Of a stretch of 64,000 bases of DNA, positions 1-11,165 are shown piece after piece. The notes under the pieces were generated by a model. It made no database searches and was not told the DNA's origin. It saw nothing but the letters and a program-made list of their open reading frames with translations. The DNA is taken from positions 1 to 64,000 of the forward strand of contig JASANH010000363.1 in assembly GCA_030248295.1 (NCBI GenBank), written 5' to 3'. Numbering within the stretch: position 1 is the stretch's first letter; each line of letters opens with the position of its first letter. Both the position numbers and the translations under genes were made by a program. The stretch is from Mesodorylaimus sp. YZB2_4. Its lineage: Eukaryota > Nematoda > Enoplea > Dorylaimida > Dorylaimidae.

Positions 1-560
1 GTGACACCGGCCCACGGCGTGAGCATAAACGGGCCACGAGCCGCCCAGTGCTGGTTGGCTTGCGCGGCTGTTTGTTTGTCTTTCTCTGCACCAATCGATT
101 AAGCGTCTTTACGTCAGCGCGAAACGAGCATGACACAAGACGTGGCACAGCCAAGACAAGGAGCTCATCCAAAACAGGATAAAATGCTAATTTGTCAGTG
201 TTTGCACCACGATACGAAGCTGGTGTGTCGAATAACGCGTTATTTGTTCATACACTACTACAGCGTCAAATTTAAAATTTGCCCGTGTTCCCAGCAATAT
301 AGCATGAGATGTCTGCTAATGAAGGGGGATTGTTCCGCATCCGCGGACAGACAGTGTGAGTGATTATATGTATTTTTGTGTTTCGTCATTCGACGTCAGC
401 GTGTCATTGGATGTCGCCTGATTGGTTATCAGAAATTTCTACATTAAGAAATTTTCGATATTGATATCCAAAATAATGTCGAATTCGGGAGAAGGCAATG
501 ATACTGATGACAAAGACTGTATTAATATAACAGATTCACTTTGTGTGTGAAATCCTTGGC
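1..560. other. no gene recognised
   Basis: I see no convincing coding region, RNA gene or repeat here. The one short open frame (130-363) has no recognisable motif and no splice or promoter context. Confidence 0.5.
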
Positions 561-564
561 TCGC

Positions 565-938
565 CCTAGGACAGACTAGGGCTGACCAGTGGATGGCTCA
601 AGCCAGGAACCAACCCACGCAGTCCGCGGACACTTATCGATATCGTTTACTGTCCCACACCAATAAGGCCGTGTAGACTCACAATTCGGGGAGCAGCCGC
701 ACGTGCCGGCCGTCAAACGGGTTCTGACGGACCTGAGCCCGAAGTGCTCACAGAGCAAGTTCGGACCAGGAACTCAAGACTAGTTCTCTGCAATCAGACC
801 AGTCACTCGACCTCGACCTCGCTCTCGGTCTCGTGCTGGCCCTGACTTAGGAGAGGCGGACCGGCTCCCTGAACCAGTGCACTCATAGGCCAGAGGGCAT
901 AGTACATGCCTAGTCCATGCCTATTACACGTGGCAGCA
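565..938 (+). repeat. dispersed repeat family A, copy 1
   Basis: This stretch of about 370 bp matches 53688-54045 in the same orientation along its whole length. Both copies share a start near GGGCTGACCAG, a central block around GGCCGTGTAGACTCAC, and an end near CATGCCTATTAC. It has no coding potential and no obvious terminal inverted repeat. The class is unknown; a SINE or non-autonomous element is possible. Confidence 0.75.
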
Positions 939-1039
939 CTTCTGATGAATATGCTCGTGGGACGTTGTTGTGATAACACGCGCATATATGCTTTTTCGAC
1001 CCGAAGTGAAATGCAGTAGCTTGATGTCACGCTGGGTTG

Positions 1040-1150
1040 ATAATAAAAATAACGATATTTAACGCGTTAACGATTAACGGTAACGATATCTTTTTGGCAG
1101 GATATCGTTAACTGTAACGATAAACGATATCTTTTTTCGCTAACGATATC
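1040..1150. repeat. TAACGATA motif cluster
   Basis: The motif TAACGATA or its complement recurs about eight times in roughly 110 bp, in both orientations. It includes GATATCGTTA next to TAACGATATC. This looks like the subterminal part of a small palindromic element, but I could not define its ends. Confidence 0.5.
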
Positions 1151-2250
1151 AACACTAGTGTACACGAAGATGTCTATATGCCACATACTGCGTAGTGAGG
1201 CAGATTGTTTGTCATTCAACTGGAATCCGTCTTGTTGCAATTGCAGCGCAGGGTGCAGAGTGGCGCAGCCGTTCTAGGCGCCCTTCTTCCAACATACTGA
1301 GCCAGAGTTCGACTCTGTGAGTTGGCGAAAGTTTGCATCTCTTGAAATTTTTTCTTGTCTAAATCTGGCTGCTCGGTATTAAGAAATAAAGTCTCGCTCA
1401 GGCCAGAAAATGGCAGAAATCAGCAAAACAGAAATAAACGCTGATTTTATTATGAGGAAGCCCCCAAACCGTCTCTGACAGTGCAAGAGGCTTCGCATGT
1501 TGCTATGCTTTTACTAATCGTAAGTTTACATTTACAGTATTGCATGCCCTCTGTCTCGAGGATACCCTCTTTTTCGATTATGCAAATACTGTACGCGATT
1601 TTACAAATTAAAGAGTAAAATGTCGTTTGGGTGCAGATGGTGATCAGGGCAGTCAATTTAGAAACACGTATCTTCAGTTTCCATTCTCTTCTCAAGCGCA
1701 TGTTTTTGCAATTTCTCTCGATTTCGGGCGTCTAGATCGCATGCCGCGGCATTTTATAAAACTACAGATTGCATGAATTATTTTATACTTTTCAGTTCTT
1801 GAGCTTACTTGTACATACAGTATCGCTATAACCGTTTTATGTACATGAAAAAATGGACTACAAGATTTACGATAAGAGTACACAAATACGAGTAGAATTA
1901 GGCAACAGATTACGGCCGCTGCGTCTCATTGATTTTGGGCGCAGGTGTGGGCTAGACAATAGGGTTTAGCCGTGAAAACAATGGGCAGGTCACTAACTTA
2001 TCAACATTTGGCGGGGACAAAAACTCGTGCAACGAGTCCTACCCAGTTCCTTTCATAATCCTTCAAGAAATCTTATAGCTTTTGTTTTACCATGTTTTTT
2101 CCAAGCGCGCAAAATTCTTCAATAATTTGACTTTCGCGCTTTTTTGCGGTTTTCAAGATCAAGCATTTCAGTTAGATTACCAGAAATAAAATAGAACAGA
2201 AAATACTCGTCACAAACTGAGCACCCTATACAGTAGTGCAGTGGTCTTGC
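1151..2250. other. no gene recognised; 3' flank of the transporter gene
   Basis: This is the region downstream of the minus-strand transporter gene. It is AT-rich and contains only short open frames without family motifs. The 3' untranslated region of the transporter should lie at its right edge, but I did not find a clear minus-strand AATAAA close to the stop. Confidence 0.5.
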
Positions 2251-2251
2251 T

Positions 2252-4448
2252 CTAAGACTCCCCATGAAATAACAAAGCTGGTCTCCACCCTCGCCGTGGT
2301 GTGGGTGAATTATGGCTGCTGATATGACTTCTAGCTGACTGTAACGCGCTAAGTGTCTTATCACTACTCTTATCACCACCATCATCGATACCGTTCTCTT
2401 CAATATGATCTTTGACTTCGTTAAGTGGTGTTTCAGTTTGGAGATTCTCTGTTGTTGATCGACTTCGCCGAAGCTCTTCTCTGCGTCTCTTTTTGGCCAA
2501 GTGGAAATCCCATCCCGCCATTGAAAGACAGACGCAGGATCCGATAAGTGATAAGGTGCCTGCCAGCCAATACGCACTTTCTATGCGAGTCTTGTCTGCC
2601 ATAAGGCCTGAAACGAGAATCAAGACAAAAGGACTATAGTAGATATTGATAAGGACTAATTTGTTATTAGTCAATTGTCAGAGAGCAACGGGAAAGACGC
2701 ATCAAGCACTTTGATTCTGTACCCATTTTTCAATACAAGTTATTATCAGTGATCAGTCAGTCAGTGATTATCATTGATCAGTCAGTCAGTGATCATCATA
2801 GATCAGTCAGTCAGTGATCATCATAGATCAGTCAGTGATTATCATCGATCAGTCAGTGATTATCAGCCCCTCCTCAGCCCGATAGATTATTGATAAAATG
2901 CTCACGCGATCAGCATCTCTTGATCGATCGCTGATACATTCATCAGGGTTTATCATCATCTGATCGCTATTAGGAAGGTAAGGTTATGGAAACCTTTAAT
3001 GCAATGATAGACAGTGATCAGCAGAACTTTACACTTACCGACTTGTGATAAGCTCCTTCTTACCCGATGAGGTTATCAGCTTATCAGCAACTGCTATCTA
3101 TTGCTAAAACAGTCAATTGCACGGCCACATAGAGCATCGCTGAAAGGTGATCAGATGATATCCATACTTTCTAATCACACCATCATGAAAACCATTAGTC
3201 AACTTAGACCATCCTATATTTAGGATGGTCTCAGGTGATAGATGGCCTATGATTGATTGATCAGCAATTCTGGGCACGTTTAAAACTGGCTATGAACCTG
3301 GCCCCTGAGGCAGTATCTGGATCTGCAGGTTGAGAGTAAGCACACACAATGCTGCACTTACCAGCTAACCAAGGCCCAAATACGCCACTGATTCCAGTCA
3401 CGAACATGAAATAGCCCATGCCATTCACCAGCTTGACAACTCCGAACAACTCAATGATAACAGGTCCTAATTGGGATACCTTGGCTCCAAAGCACAGTCC
3501 ATACAGTCCTAGAGCCATAGCCAAAGTCCACCAAACAGTGCAGAAAGTACTCAAAAGTGCACTAATCCCACACAGCACAGTTGACATGGCGAACACAAAA
3601 GGGCGATTCAAATTGGGATAAGTGCTGATGCAAGCTGACATAATTCGACCAGCCACATTGCACAAGCCCATGGTGGCCACAACATGAGTGCTGTGAGCTT
3701 TAGTCACGCCTAATTTGATAGCTAAACTATTGGCCATAGTGAAAACGATATAAGTTGAACCACCAAAACAAAAAGCATCAAATACGAAAAGCAAGAATTT
3801 TTTGTTTTTAAAAAGGGATTTTTCCATTAAATTTGACCAATTTAAATCTTTTTGTTTCGTACGACTTTTCATGACAGCACCGCAAATTGTAATTTGCAAA
3901 CTAACTCCACTCAAAATAATCATGGCACCTCGCCAAGTGTATTCTTCGATTAAGTAATAATAAAAAGGTGAGAAAATAAAAGTTCCTATTGCACTGCCCA
4001 CTGGGGCAAAGGCAGTGGCGAAAAATCGATATTTTTCAAAATAATCGGGCAATGCACCAACTGATGGCACAAAGGTACAACCGAATCCTAGCCCTACTAG
4101 TACACCATAACTTAAATAAAGATGCCAAATTTCGGTGGCAAAATAAGACAAAAAGAGGCCCAAGGCGGCCAATAAACCGCCAGTCATCACAACACGACGA
4201 CAACCGTATTTTCGTTGGGCAACACTAGCTGGAGCGGCTGAAAAACATTTGACACCAAAAGCCAAGGAGCCGACCAAAGCAGCCGCCTGACGAGTACAAT
4301 CGAATTCATCGCGTAAAACAACGAAAAATATACCAAATGATAAGACTTGGCCCAGCGCCAATAACTGGGCCACACTTACAGCCATCAGTACCACCCAACT
4401 CCAACCCTCGTCTTTTGTTAAATGAGAAGTTGTCTCTTTTGTTGGCAT
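2252..4448 (-). CDS. SLC16-like monocarboxylate transporter (MFS), two coding exons
   Basis: This encodes a 12-TM major facilitator of the SLC16/MCT type, predicted to move small organic anions or related metabolites across the plasma membrane. The exons are complement(3362..4448) and complement(2252..2607). The donor is GTAAGT after PWLAG and the acceptor is TTTCAG before LMADK; one base plus two bases restores the Gly codon and the frame. The protein is about 480 aa, normal for the family. The N-terminal signature DEGWSWVV precedes TM1. The second signature, YFEKYRFFATAFAPVGSAIG, lies near TM5. TM11 and TM12 fall across the junction, followed by a charged cytoplasmic tail. In TM8 the MCT1-type Asp/Arg pair reads N-VAG-R: the Arg is kept but the proton-coupling Asp is Asn. 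The MCT1 Lys38 position also appears lost. The substrate is therefore uncertain and proton coupling is doubtful. The start is the first ATG, just before the signature. Confidence 0.88.
2740..3265. repeat. TGATCAG/TGATAA-rich repeat inside the transporter intron
   Basis: The single intron (2608-3361, 754 bp) is largely built from GATCA, GATCAGTCAG and TGATAA/TTATCA motifs in both orientations. From 2747 to 2875 a unit of roughly 22-30 bp containing GATCAGTCAGTCAGTGAT repeats about five times. At 3206-3231 there is a perfect 11-bp stem hairpin (AGACCATCCTA, loop TATT). It resembles the other motif-rich fold-back elements in this window, here carried inside an intron. Confidence 0.7.
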
Positions 4449-4625
4449 GACCGCTTATCACAAATGTGCTGATAATGTGATAAGATCAAGCAAAAATGTA
4501 AAATTAAGCTAAACTTTTGGGAAAACTGTAGAAAGAATTAATTGTGGATGGTTTTCATTTTCTGATAAGGTAATGATAACAGTAGGCAAGTAATCGATTG
4601 GAGGGAGATAGCTTATCACTGATAC
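4449..4625 (-). promoter_or_regulatory. GATA-site cluster upstream of the transporter
   Basis: Six TGATAA or TTATCA hexamers occur within about 165 bp directly upstream of the transporter start (near 4455, 4469, 4478, 4562, 4573 and 4613). TGATAA is the consensus site of animal GATA factors, which drive gut genes in several invertebrates. Control by a GATA factor is inferred. The same hexamer is common in the intron repeat, so the cluster could instead be repeat-derived. Confidence 0.4.
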
Positions 4626-5866
4626 GAAAACAGCGAGGCGAAGACGCGAAGAAAATAAGTTAAGAGGAGAAGCTGCTCGAGAAGCTGGAATATACTTACG
4701 AGAAACAGAACACATGCAAGGACGCCCTGGCTGTTTCCCTGGAAACGAGCCCGCCAGTGGATGCTAGCCGAGGAGTTTGCGAATCGTTATCTCTTTCAAT
4801 GTAGAGAGCTATTGTGCTCTTGCGTGCCTTTCCGTGGGCTTCCTATTCCATGAAATTTATGTCAAGGATTTTAAAATTAACTGAGTGTGAGGAAAAAACC
4901 GCCCTTTCATATGTCCAAGGCAAGTTGGCCCAGATCGAAGGAGTCATTTGTGGGTGTTTCTCGAAACTGCAAATTCAGGAGAAGACTCCGGACAGGCTTT
5001 GGCAAGTGGGTATACTCACAGGTTTGATGCGCTGATAATCATGAGCAGACTCGGCATTATGATTTCTGATATCACAGCTTTTACTTGGCTCGGCCCACCA
5101 GCCTCAGCACGAAGCCCTCGGATCCCATCACTATGGAAATGGTCACTGTTGGGAGAATAAATTAATTCGAGCTTTTTTCTGCCCTGCGATGCCCATTTAT
5201 GGACGTTGCCGACATGGCGTGCGAAGTGCTGCAGGTGCGGTCTGTGCTCATGCACAAAAGCACATTGAAATCTGGGCTCCAATAATAGGCACCTCTGATA
5301 GTGATGACAAGGAAGGAAAAAATAGTGAAAAGAAAAACAATGAACAGATTTACTGCACTGCAAGGGTCATTGTCACCACTTTTGACAAGACAGGAAACTG
5401 GCACGAATTCGAGCGATTACAGACCAGTGCCATACGACTGCCTGGTTACGATCACTGTTTACAAAGTCCACAGACCGTATTCTCACGCTCCATATATGGC
5501 AAACTCTTTAGAGAATCTAGCACATACTGGATGCGCTGCGCTGCAATCTTTGTTTACGCGTGCCATGCCTTTAGTATTATAGAAAATGGTTTCAAGCTGG
5601 CATAGGAAAACTTAAAAAATCACCCTGCCCATGGTGGTATACTGTGTGTAAAATATGGAATAGGCATAAAGCGGCTATCAGTCAAAACACACCACACACC
5701 TGGCCACCGCCCGCCTACTACGCACGGAACTTCAACGCACGTAATGGCCATATATGGCGCGCCACAGAGCGAGCGTCAATCGATACACGCCCGACGTCTC
5801 CCTCGACGACCAGTCGGCCTGATGTTTCTCGATCGTACATAGTGTGGCAGTCGAGGCATCTCTGGC
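4626..5866. other. no protein gene recognised; upstream flank of U2
   Basis: Several open frames overlap here (for example 5189-5605 plus), but none shows a domain, signal peptide or splice-supported extension. The last 100-200 bp should contain the U2 snRNA promoter (a proximal sequence element near -55 is expected). I could not identify it without a species consensus. Confidence 0.45.
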
Positions 5867-6053
5867 ATCGCTTCTCGGCCTTTAGGCTAAGATCAAAGTG
5901 TAGTATCTGTTCTTATCAGCTTAATCTCTGATATGTGGCCCACGTGGTCACTTTGAGATTAACCTGATTTTTGGAACCTTGGCGAGGTGTGGGGCTTGCT
6001 CCGCCCTCGCCGCGGGTTGGCCTGGTATTGCAGTACCTCCAGGATCGGCCCAT
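5867..6053 (+). ncRNA. U2 spliceosomal snRNA
   Basis: The sequence starts ATCGCTTCTCGGCC, the conserved U2 5' end, and runs through stem-loop I. The branch-point recognition segment GTGTAGTATCTGTTCTTATC, including GTAGTA, is intact. Stem IIa/IIb follows with TCTGATATGTGGCCC. The Sm-binding site GATTTTTGGAA comes next, then the 3' stem-loops with GGGCTTGCTCC and TGGTATTGCAGTACCTCC. The length of about 187 nt is normal. U2 pairs with the intron branch point in the nuclear spliceosome. This is the only copy in the window with an intact 5' half, so it is the one likely to be functional. The 3' end is approximate, set by resemblance to animal U2. Confidence 0.95.
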
Positions 6054-6189
6054 TCCCCTCAGGGGAAGCTAATGCTCCAACCAATAGTCCTGAGAAGGCA
6101 TACTCATAGGCACACTATATACACTAATTTTGGAGAGGTCTCCCTTCCAAGCTCTTTCGTAGGCTAACAGCGACGACACCTACTCAGAT
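6054..6189 (+). repeat. U2 downstream spacer shared with the 21.8-22.0 kb locus
   Basis: The sequence after U2 (CTGAGAAGGCATACTCATAG, then AATTTTGGAGAGGTC and TTCCAAGCTC) recurs in reverse orientation at about 21900-22050, again between a U2 copy and a U2 3'-half copy. The two loci therefore descend from one U2-spacer-U2 unit. AATTTTGGAG resembles an Sm-binding site, but I cannot assign an RNA to this spacer. Confidence 0.7.
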
Positions 6190-6235
6190 TTGGTGAGGTG
6201 TGTGCCAATGCTGAGCATACCACAGAAAGTGGGAG

Positions 6236-6325
6236 GCATGTCGGGGCTTGCTCCACCCTCGCCGCGGGTTGGCCTAGTATTGCAGTACCTCCAAGATCGG
6301 CCCATTCCCCCCAGGGGATGGGGGT
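6236..6325 (+). pseudogene. U2 snRNA pseudogene, 3' half only
   Basis: This matches the 3' half of U2: GGGGCTTGCTCCACCCTCGC, GGTTGGCCTAGTATTGCAGT and ACCTCCAAGATCGGCCCATT. The 5' half, branch-recognition segment and Sm site are missing. It carries substitutions relative to the full copy at 5867 and ends next to an 11-base G tract (6326-6336). Confidence 0.85.
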
Positions 6326-6498
6326 GGGGGGGGGGGAACTTACGCTTTATCTAACGTCCTGTAATGGGAAACGTAATTCGCACTCGATCAGAGCTAGCCT
6401 ACTCACGATCAGACGTGAGGTGCACAGAACTAGACCTCACTTGTCGCTTAGTTATAATGCATCAGCATTAGGCAGTGCTGAGGCTACCACAGTAAAGC

Positions 6499-6612
6499 CC
6501 GAAGTATAGTTCGATGCGATGCGACACTTTTGGGTCAACTGACAATGTAAAAAGGTGCCTAAAACGTCGCATCGCAAGCTTATTTGACGCATCGCACCGA
6601 AGTATACTTCCA
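6499..6612. mobile_element. small palindromic MITE-like element
   Basis: The left end GAAGTATAGTTCGATGCGAT faces a right end which, reverse-complemented, reads GAAGTATACTTCGGTGCGAT. Copies of GATGCG and CGCATC lie just inside. The element is about 110 bp with near-matching inverted ends, has no coding capacity, and is of unknown superfamily. Confidence 0.6.
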
Positions 6613-7545
6613 GCGTAACTGAATAGGGATTGAAAGTTAAAAAAGACCTTCGAAAAGGTAGCAGCGCCTTCTATAAATCGTATCGTTATTGATAGCCCCA
6701 TCGCCACATCGTTTACGTGGGGAGATTTCGAGGTGGGACTCTGGACTTCCTGTTGCGAATGGTCGCAAATGTTCCTTGGTTCCATGCAACAGATTCTTAA
6801 AAATCTGGTCTTCAACACATATGTTTTGCTTTCTTTCGTGTCTGTACCTGCTCGAGTGCACTCGTGTTTCAGGGATCAGTAAAACATGATGATGATGATC
6901 TTGGCCGCAAAGTCACCAGGCTGTCAGACTGTGTGTCTATCATAACACAAAGCCCAAGCACAGTATGTTCAGATTCCTGTGATCAGGTGTGGGCGGCGTT
7001 TGTTCAATGTAGACGCAATACTAAGATTGATGACTTTGATCACCCGCTGCGGCTGATCATCTGCTAGCCGCCAAGATTTTCAAGACGTGTGTCACGGCGT
7101 CAAGGAATATCGTATCGAATTGTATTGTGTTGTATGACTCCGACTCCACCAGCCGACTTAACATCTGGACCATTCGCAACATGAAGTCCAGATTGCTGCC
7201 TCGCGACGTTCCCTTGTTACCTAAGGTATCCAGCCTTACATGCCTTGCACTCCGCTCGCTTCGCTGTGCCAGTTGCAGCCAGACGCATTATTAGCCCACA
7301 GTAGATGTTCTGAAAGACCCGTCTCCTGGGCGCCGAAACAGATTACTGAGGAAGAATTTTGCTTGTCGCCCTACTATCCGAAACCCTGCACAGTCGCCTG
7401 CTCTTCAAAGCCGCATCGGACTCTCCTAGAATTTATCCCAATCACAATACTTTTTATATCATGTAAAAACAATACATGGAAAAAATGCCACACATCATAA
7501 ACGTAAAATTTCAAATCTACACCGCATTAAAAATTGTTTTAGACT
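6613..7545. other. no gene recognised; 3' flank of the LITAF gene
   Basis: Short open frames only, without motifs. The 3' untranslated region of the minus-strand LITAF-domain gene probably occupies the right edge. Confidence 0.45.
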
Positions 7546-7546
7546 C

Positions 7547-8086
7547 TTATCGTCTATACAAACCCAGAAAATTAGAACAGTTTGGGCAATAATGTTCAAC
7601 ATCTCTCCATTTCTTCACCGAAAATGGCAACCAACAACAAAACAAAGGAAGAAACAACAAAAATCCACTTAGCAGCACGACGATGAAACACATCCAAACG
7701 CAACTGCCATACACCAATCGAATGTCTGTCTGGACCACCTGCTTACAATATGGGCAGTGAACAGTGATGGGGTCAGAGCTGAATTGACTCGGAATCAAAT
7801 GCGATTTGTCGTGGCGACTGCGTCTTGGTGGTTTGAGAGATGGAAAGAAAGGATGCGGAGATTGGCGATTCGATGCGAGAAACGGAACATTTTCAGGACC
7901 TTCTATAGGCACAGTGGCCGAGTCTGGAGATTGGGACAATGGCCTGTATGAGTGGTCACGCTTGGACTTTGATTTTCCAAACACGTGAATATTTGCTGTT
8001 GAACGAGGATCAAGTTCTCGTTGTAAATTGGGTTCAGAATCATAATAATCTTGATACTGTCTGGGATCGTCTTGGTGATTACGCAT
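7547..8086 (-). CDS. LITAF-domain membrane protein
   Basis: This is a 179-residue protein with a C-terminal LITAF (LPS-induced TNF-alpha factor) domain. The first zinc half-site is HCPYC, the second is HYCPNC, and between them is the hydrophobic stretch CFIVVLLSGFLLFLPLFCCW. In this family the two CxxC knuckles join into one zinc site while the hydrophobic part embeds as a hairpin in the cytosolic face of late endosomal or lysosomal membranes. The N-terminal ~100 residues are polar and Pro/Ser-rich, with tyrosines (YQDYYDSEP), as in relatives that recruit adaptor proteins. The ATG at 8086 is preferred over upstream starts because a splice acceptor (TTTCCCCTCTAG) ends at 8100, 14 bases before it. 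This implies a noncoding first exon further upstream. Confidence 0.88.
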   Translation of the reverse strand: MRNHQDDPRQYQDYYDSEPNLQRELDPRSTANIHVFGKSKSKRDHSYRPLSQSPDSATVPIEGPENVPFLASNRQSPHPFFPSLKPPRRSRHDKSHLIPSQFSSDPITVHCPYCKQVVQTDIRLVYGSCVWMCFIVVLLSGFLLFLPLFCCWLPFSVKKWRDVEHYCPNCSNFLGLYRR

Positions 8087-8099
8087 GATAAAACATCGA

Positions 8100-9020
8100 C
8101 TAGAGGGGAAACATGAGGTAACTTTACTGTGCTCAGCCAAATATACGATGAAACTGATCCTGTTTCCACTGTGTGGGCATATTGACACAATTTTCAGGAC
8201 CCCGACTTGCCTCCGCTAAGCCCGATAGCTCAGCATACACTTCGTGCGGATTGACGAATTCTCAATGGACGTTTGTGCAAATAACAAACTAGATTTTTGT
8301 AAAAGCTAGCATTAGCTCATCCGATGGCTTTTCAGTTTGTTTCTAAGCTAATAGGAAAGGAATTCAGCTTAAACAACTCAAAAATCCAACAAAATATGGG
8401 AAAATTTTACTTGCGCGCTACTACAGTACGTTAGATCCCTTTTGCACAATAAAGAAAGTTTCGAGAAGGTTTTTTCATATATCTTGCTTTTTTGTGCTCT
8501 GCAATATATCTGCGTAATAAAAATTTCCCAAGTGCAAAAATTTTCTCTAATTGAGCTTTAGGTAAAACTTGCAAGATTGACAGTGTGGCGCTGATTAAAT
8601 CAAAAACATACTTTTAAGGGCTGCTACAAAAAATCTTAACTAAGGCTGTACTTGGTAATTTAATGCAAAGGAAATGCCGGAACAAAAACCGCACACAGCA
8701 CAAAAATGAGTATAATTCCAACGGATCTGAGATGTTCTGCACATATTCCACTTCGCACTCTAATACATTCAGCCTTGACTTTCATGCAATAATTTAATTG
8801 AAAAATGTCGTCAGGCCCAATCAAGACATTTTTAATGCGTCACACCTACGAGGATATAAAGCAGTTTCCAGCTCCATTGCCGTTGTTCAAAGAGTTGTAT
8901 AACTTTTGACGCTATTCCTATTACCATTGTGTCGGACCCAGATGCATCCATGCTCGCTCGTACTGGGCACAAAAAAGGTCAATTCTTTAGAAAATATCTG
9001 GCGAGAATTGCATGTTACAG
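8100..9020. other. no gene recognised; 5' flank or intron of the LITAF gene
   Basis: Beginning with the minus-strand acceptor at 8100-8101, this is probably 5' intron plus upstream sequence of the LITAF-domain gene. I could not identify the first exon. The region is AT-rich with no clear repeat. Confidence 0.45.
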
Positions 9021-9023
9021 TAG

Positions 9024-9990
9024 CTATTCGCATGGGTAAAAATAAGTCAAACCTAAGCCTGATGCGAAGGCATATTGCGCACCTTGATATTTGGTCAAAA
9101 GAGTGTTTTTCGCACTTCGTCCTGTCAATCTGGAATGAATGTCAAACTTTCCAATCTCATGGGCCCAGCGGATTATTTTCGCATTTTGTCCAAGGTGTCT
9201 CATAATCTTTTTCAAGGGTATTTGCGCGACTTGAGTAAAAGCTACCTCAACAAGCAGTATACCATTTAAAAGCCTATCCAAATTCAGATTTATAGGATCA
9301 TTTTAGTATGCCGACCGCGAGCGTCTCGAACAGCTTTCAAAAGAGAAGAGTAGAAGCACAACAAATCCAGGAGCAGCTCAGTGCGATTTTTAAGACTTCC
9401 CAATACCAATCAATCTTTTTTAAAGTTTGATATGCATATCGACTCGTTCCATGTTCTGCCAGCATCATAGCTTTGACTTAATCCTTGATTTATAGCTCTT
9501 AAGTATTCTGCTGGGTTGAGATCTTGGGCTTCCAAACGTTATTGGCCGAAATTCGATCCACCTGGCTTTCACGAGCCTTTGGCTCCCTATAGCCCGCATG
9601 CAAGGTGTTTTATCGGGAAGGAACAGATGTTCGAGACACACCGCACTAATCGACGAAGCTGATTGGAAATTCAATTTCGATCGCATTTTCGAAACACGCC
9701 AGCATCAGGCGCTTGGCGGATAGCAATACATGTGGTTGTCCTCCAATCCAGAAGCAGCAACCCTTTAAATCTCGGAGTCGTAAGTTCCAGCCACTTTGAA
9801 CTTTTAATAGCTCATTCGATTCCGTTTTTGATGGGCTTTTTATTGATGCACCGCATTTGTAGCAGTCATCTACTGATCTGCCTATGACTCCTTTCAAAAG
9901 GTTATGAGCACTCTGTATGACTTGTTGATAGAGCCAGACTTTGACCATTGGGACAACAGCCTGGCGACTAGAAGTCTAGACAATGGAAAG
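9024..9990 (-). mobile_element. decayed Ty3/gypsy-like LTR retrotransposon fragment (RT and RNase H relics)
   Basis: Two broken minus-strand frames resemble consecutive parts of a gypsy-type polymerase. The frame ending near 9646 has VVPM, then YQQ, GVIGRSVDD and ASIKSPSKTESNELLKV, matching the RT stretch around the active site. However, the catalytic YVDD motif is destroyed and frames shift. The frame at 9024-9281 has IIRWAHEIGKFDIHSRL, matching the RNase H tail. No LTRs were found. The similarity is weak and judged by eye, so a profile search is needed. Confidence 0.45.
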
Positions 9991-10659
9991 CTGCACAAAA
10001 TATTATTGCTGGGGAAGACGATCAATGTAACTTTTTATATGTATCGTCGAGGAGAAAAAATTAATTCATATTTAATCGAGTGCCATATCCAATATCCTTC
10101 ATATGGATGGACTCATTATATTGCTCATCACATAAAGTCGTTAAAGTTTGCTCCTCTACACGGTATATTTTTTAACATCCAGGGTCCCGCCACTATGGAT
10201 CTTCTGTAATTCATCTCATCAGATAAAATGACAGGTGATTTTGAGCTCCACGTTTCGAGCTCCCCTCTGTCCCCGTTACTATGTTTCAATTGCCACAGTC
10301 CACTCATTCTGGGAAAATACTACAAAGTGGGATGTATTGCGTGCTATGGAACAAACATTTGGTGAATGGCATTTAATCGTCTGTCAATAATGCCCCCGCC
10401 GATAATAAAGGCTCAAATGTCTGTCGAGCATGCCAGAGCACGTTTAGGAGGTGCACCAGAGAGTGCCTCGTCTCGCTGGCATTCAACGAGCAAAGTGCGA
10501 TATTGAATCAGAAGACAGGTACATAGGCATAGTGAAGTGAAGTACTGACTGTGAGGGAGCCACTGCTTGCTATCTGTAGCTTGGGTGTCAGACTTTGCGC
10601 TTTGCAACAATATGCGGTGTTGGAAATCATGAGGACCCTCTTGCTTTACAGGGGACAGG

Positions 10660-11125
10660 TACTTGCAAAAATAGCTCACAAGGGAACATCGCCAGCCGTT
10701 AAGTCGAACTTTAAAAAAACGAAAAGCTGTCATATCTTTCTGGGTCCGAAAGGAAGCTCTGTGCAAAATATTAGCGGCGTCTGGCCAACTGATCAGCAAT
10801 GGTCAACGTCCAAAGTCCTGGAGTTTTGTGTGGTAATGAAGCCAAGCGTTGAAGAAAACATGCAAAGTTCTTCCCAAACTTAGTCTTTGTGTTCGGAGTT
10901 TCGAGTTTAAGCTTCCAACACTCTGGTTCGAGGTTTTTTCCTGAAAAAACCTAAAAAATCCAGCAGGATTGAGAAATTTCACTGTACTTCAAGCACTGAC
11001 CACTGCTGACTAGTTGGCCAGACGCCTCTAATATTTTGCACTAAGCTTTCTTTAAGAACCTGGAACATATTAAAATTTTTCGTTTTCTAAAGTTCGACTT
11101 GGCGGGTGGCGATGTTTCTTTGTCA
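10660..11125. mobile_element. fold-back element with ~150-bp inverted arms
   Basis: The left arm (about 10680-10805) contains AACATCGCCA, AAGTCGAACTTTA, GTGCAAAATATTAG and GGCGTCTGGCCAACT. All recur in the same order as the reverse complement of the right arm (about 10985-11125). The loop of roughly 180 bp contains no recognisable gene. This is a non-autonomous inverted-repeat transposon of unknown class. Confidence 0.75.
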
Positions 11126-11165
11126 GCTCGGGGTGCAAGCAAAATCAATATCGGCAGTTTTTCTG

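Noticed and set aside
2119-2577. 152-codon minus-strand frame overlapping the transporter's last exon
   Set aside because: It is another frame of the exon defined by splice continuity with the 3362-4448 exon. It has no membrane segments or motifs of its own.
2744-2880. CRISPR-like array
   Set aside because: Units are short, variable in length and without spacers of uniform size, and the sequence is an intron of an animal gene.
5979-6509. Two plus-strand open frames of 62 and 103 codons
   Set aside because: They lie on the U2 snRNA, its spacer and the U2 pseudogene. They exist because the RNA sequence happens to be open.
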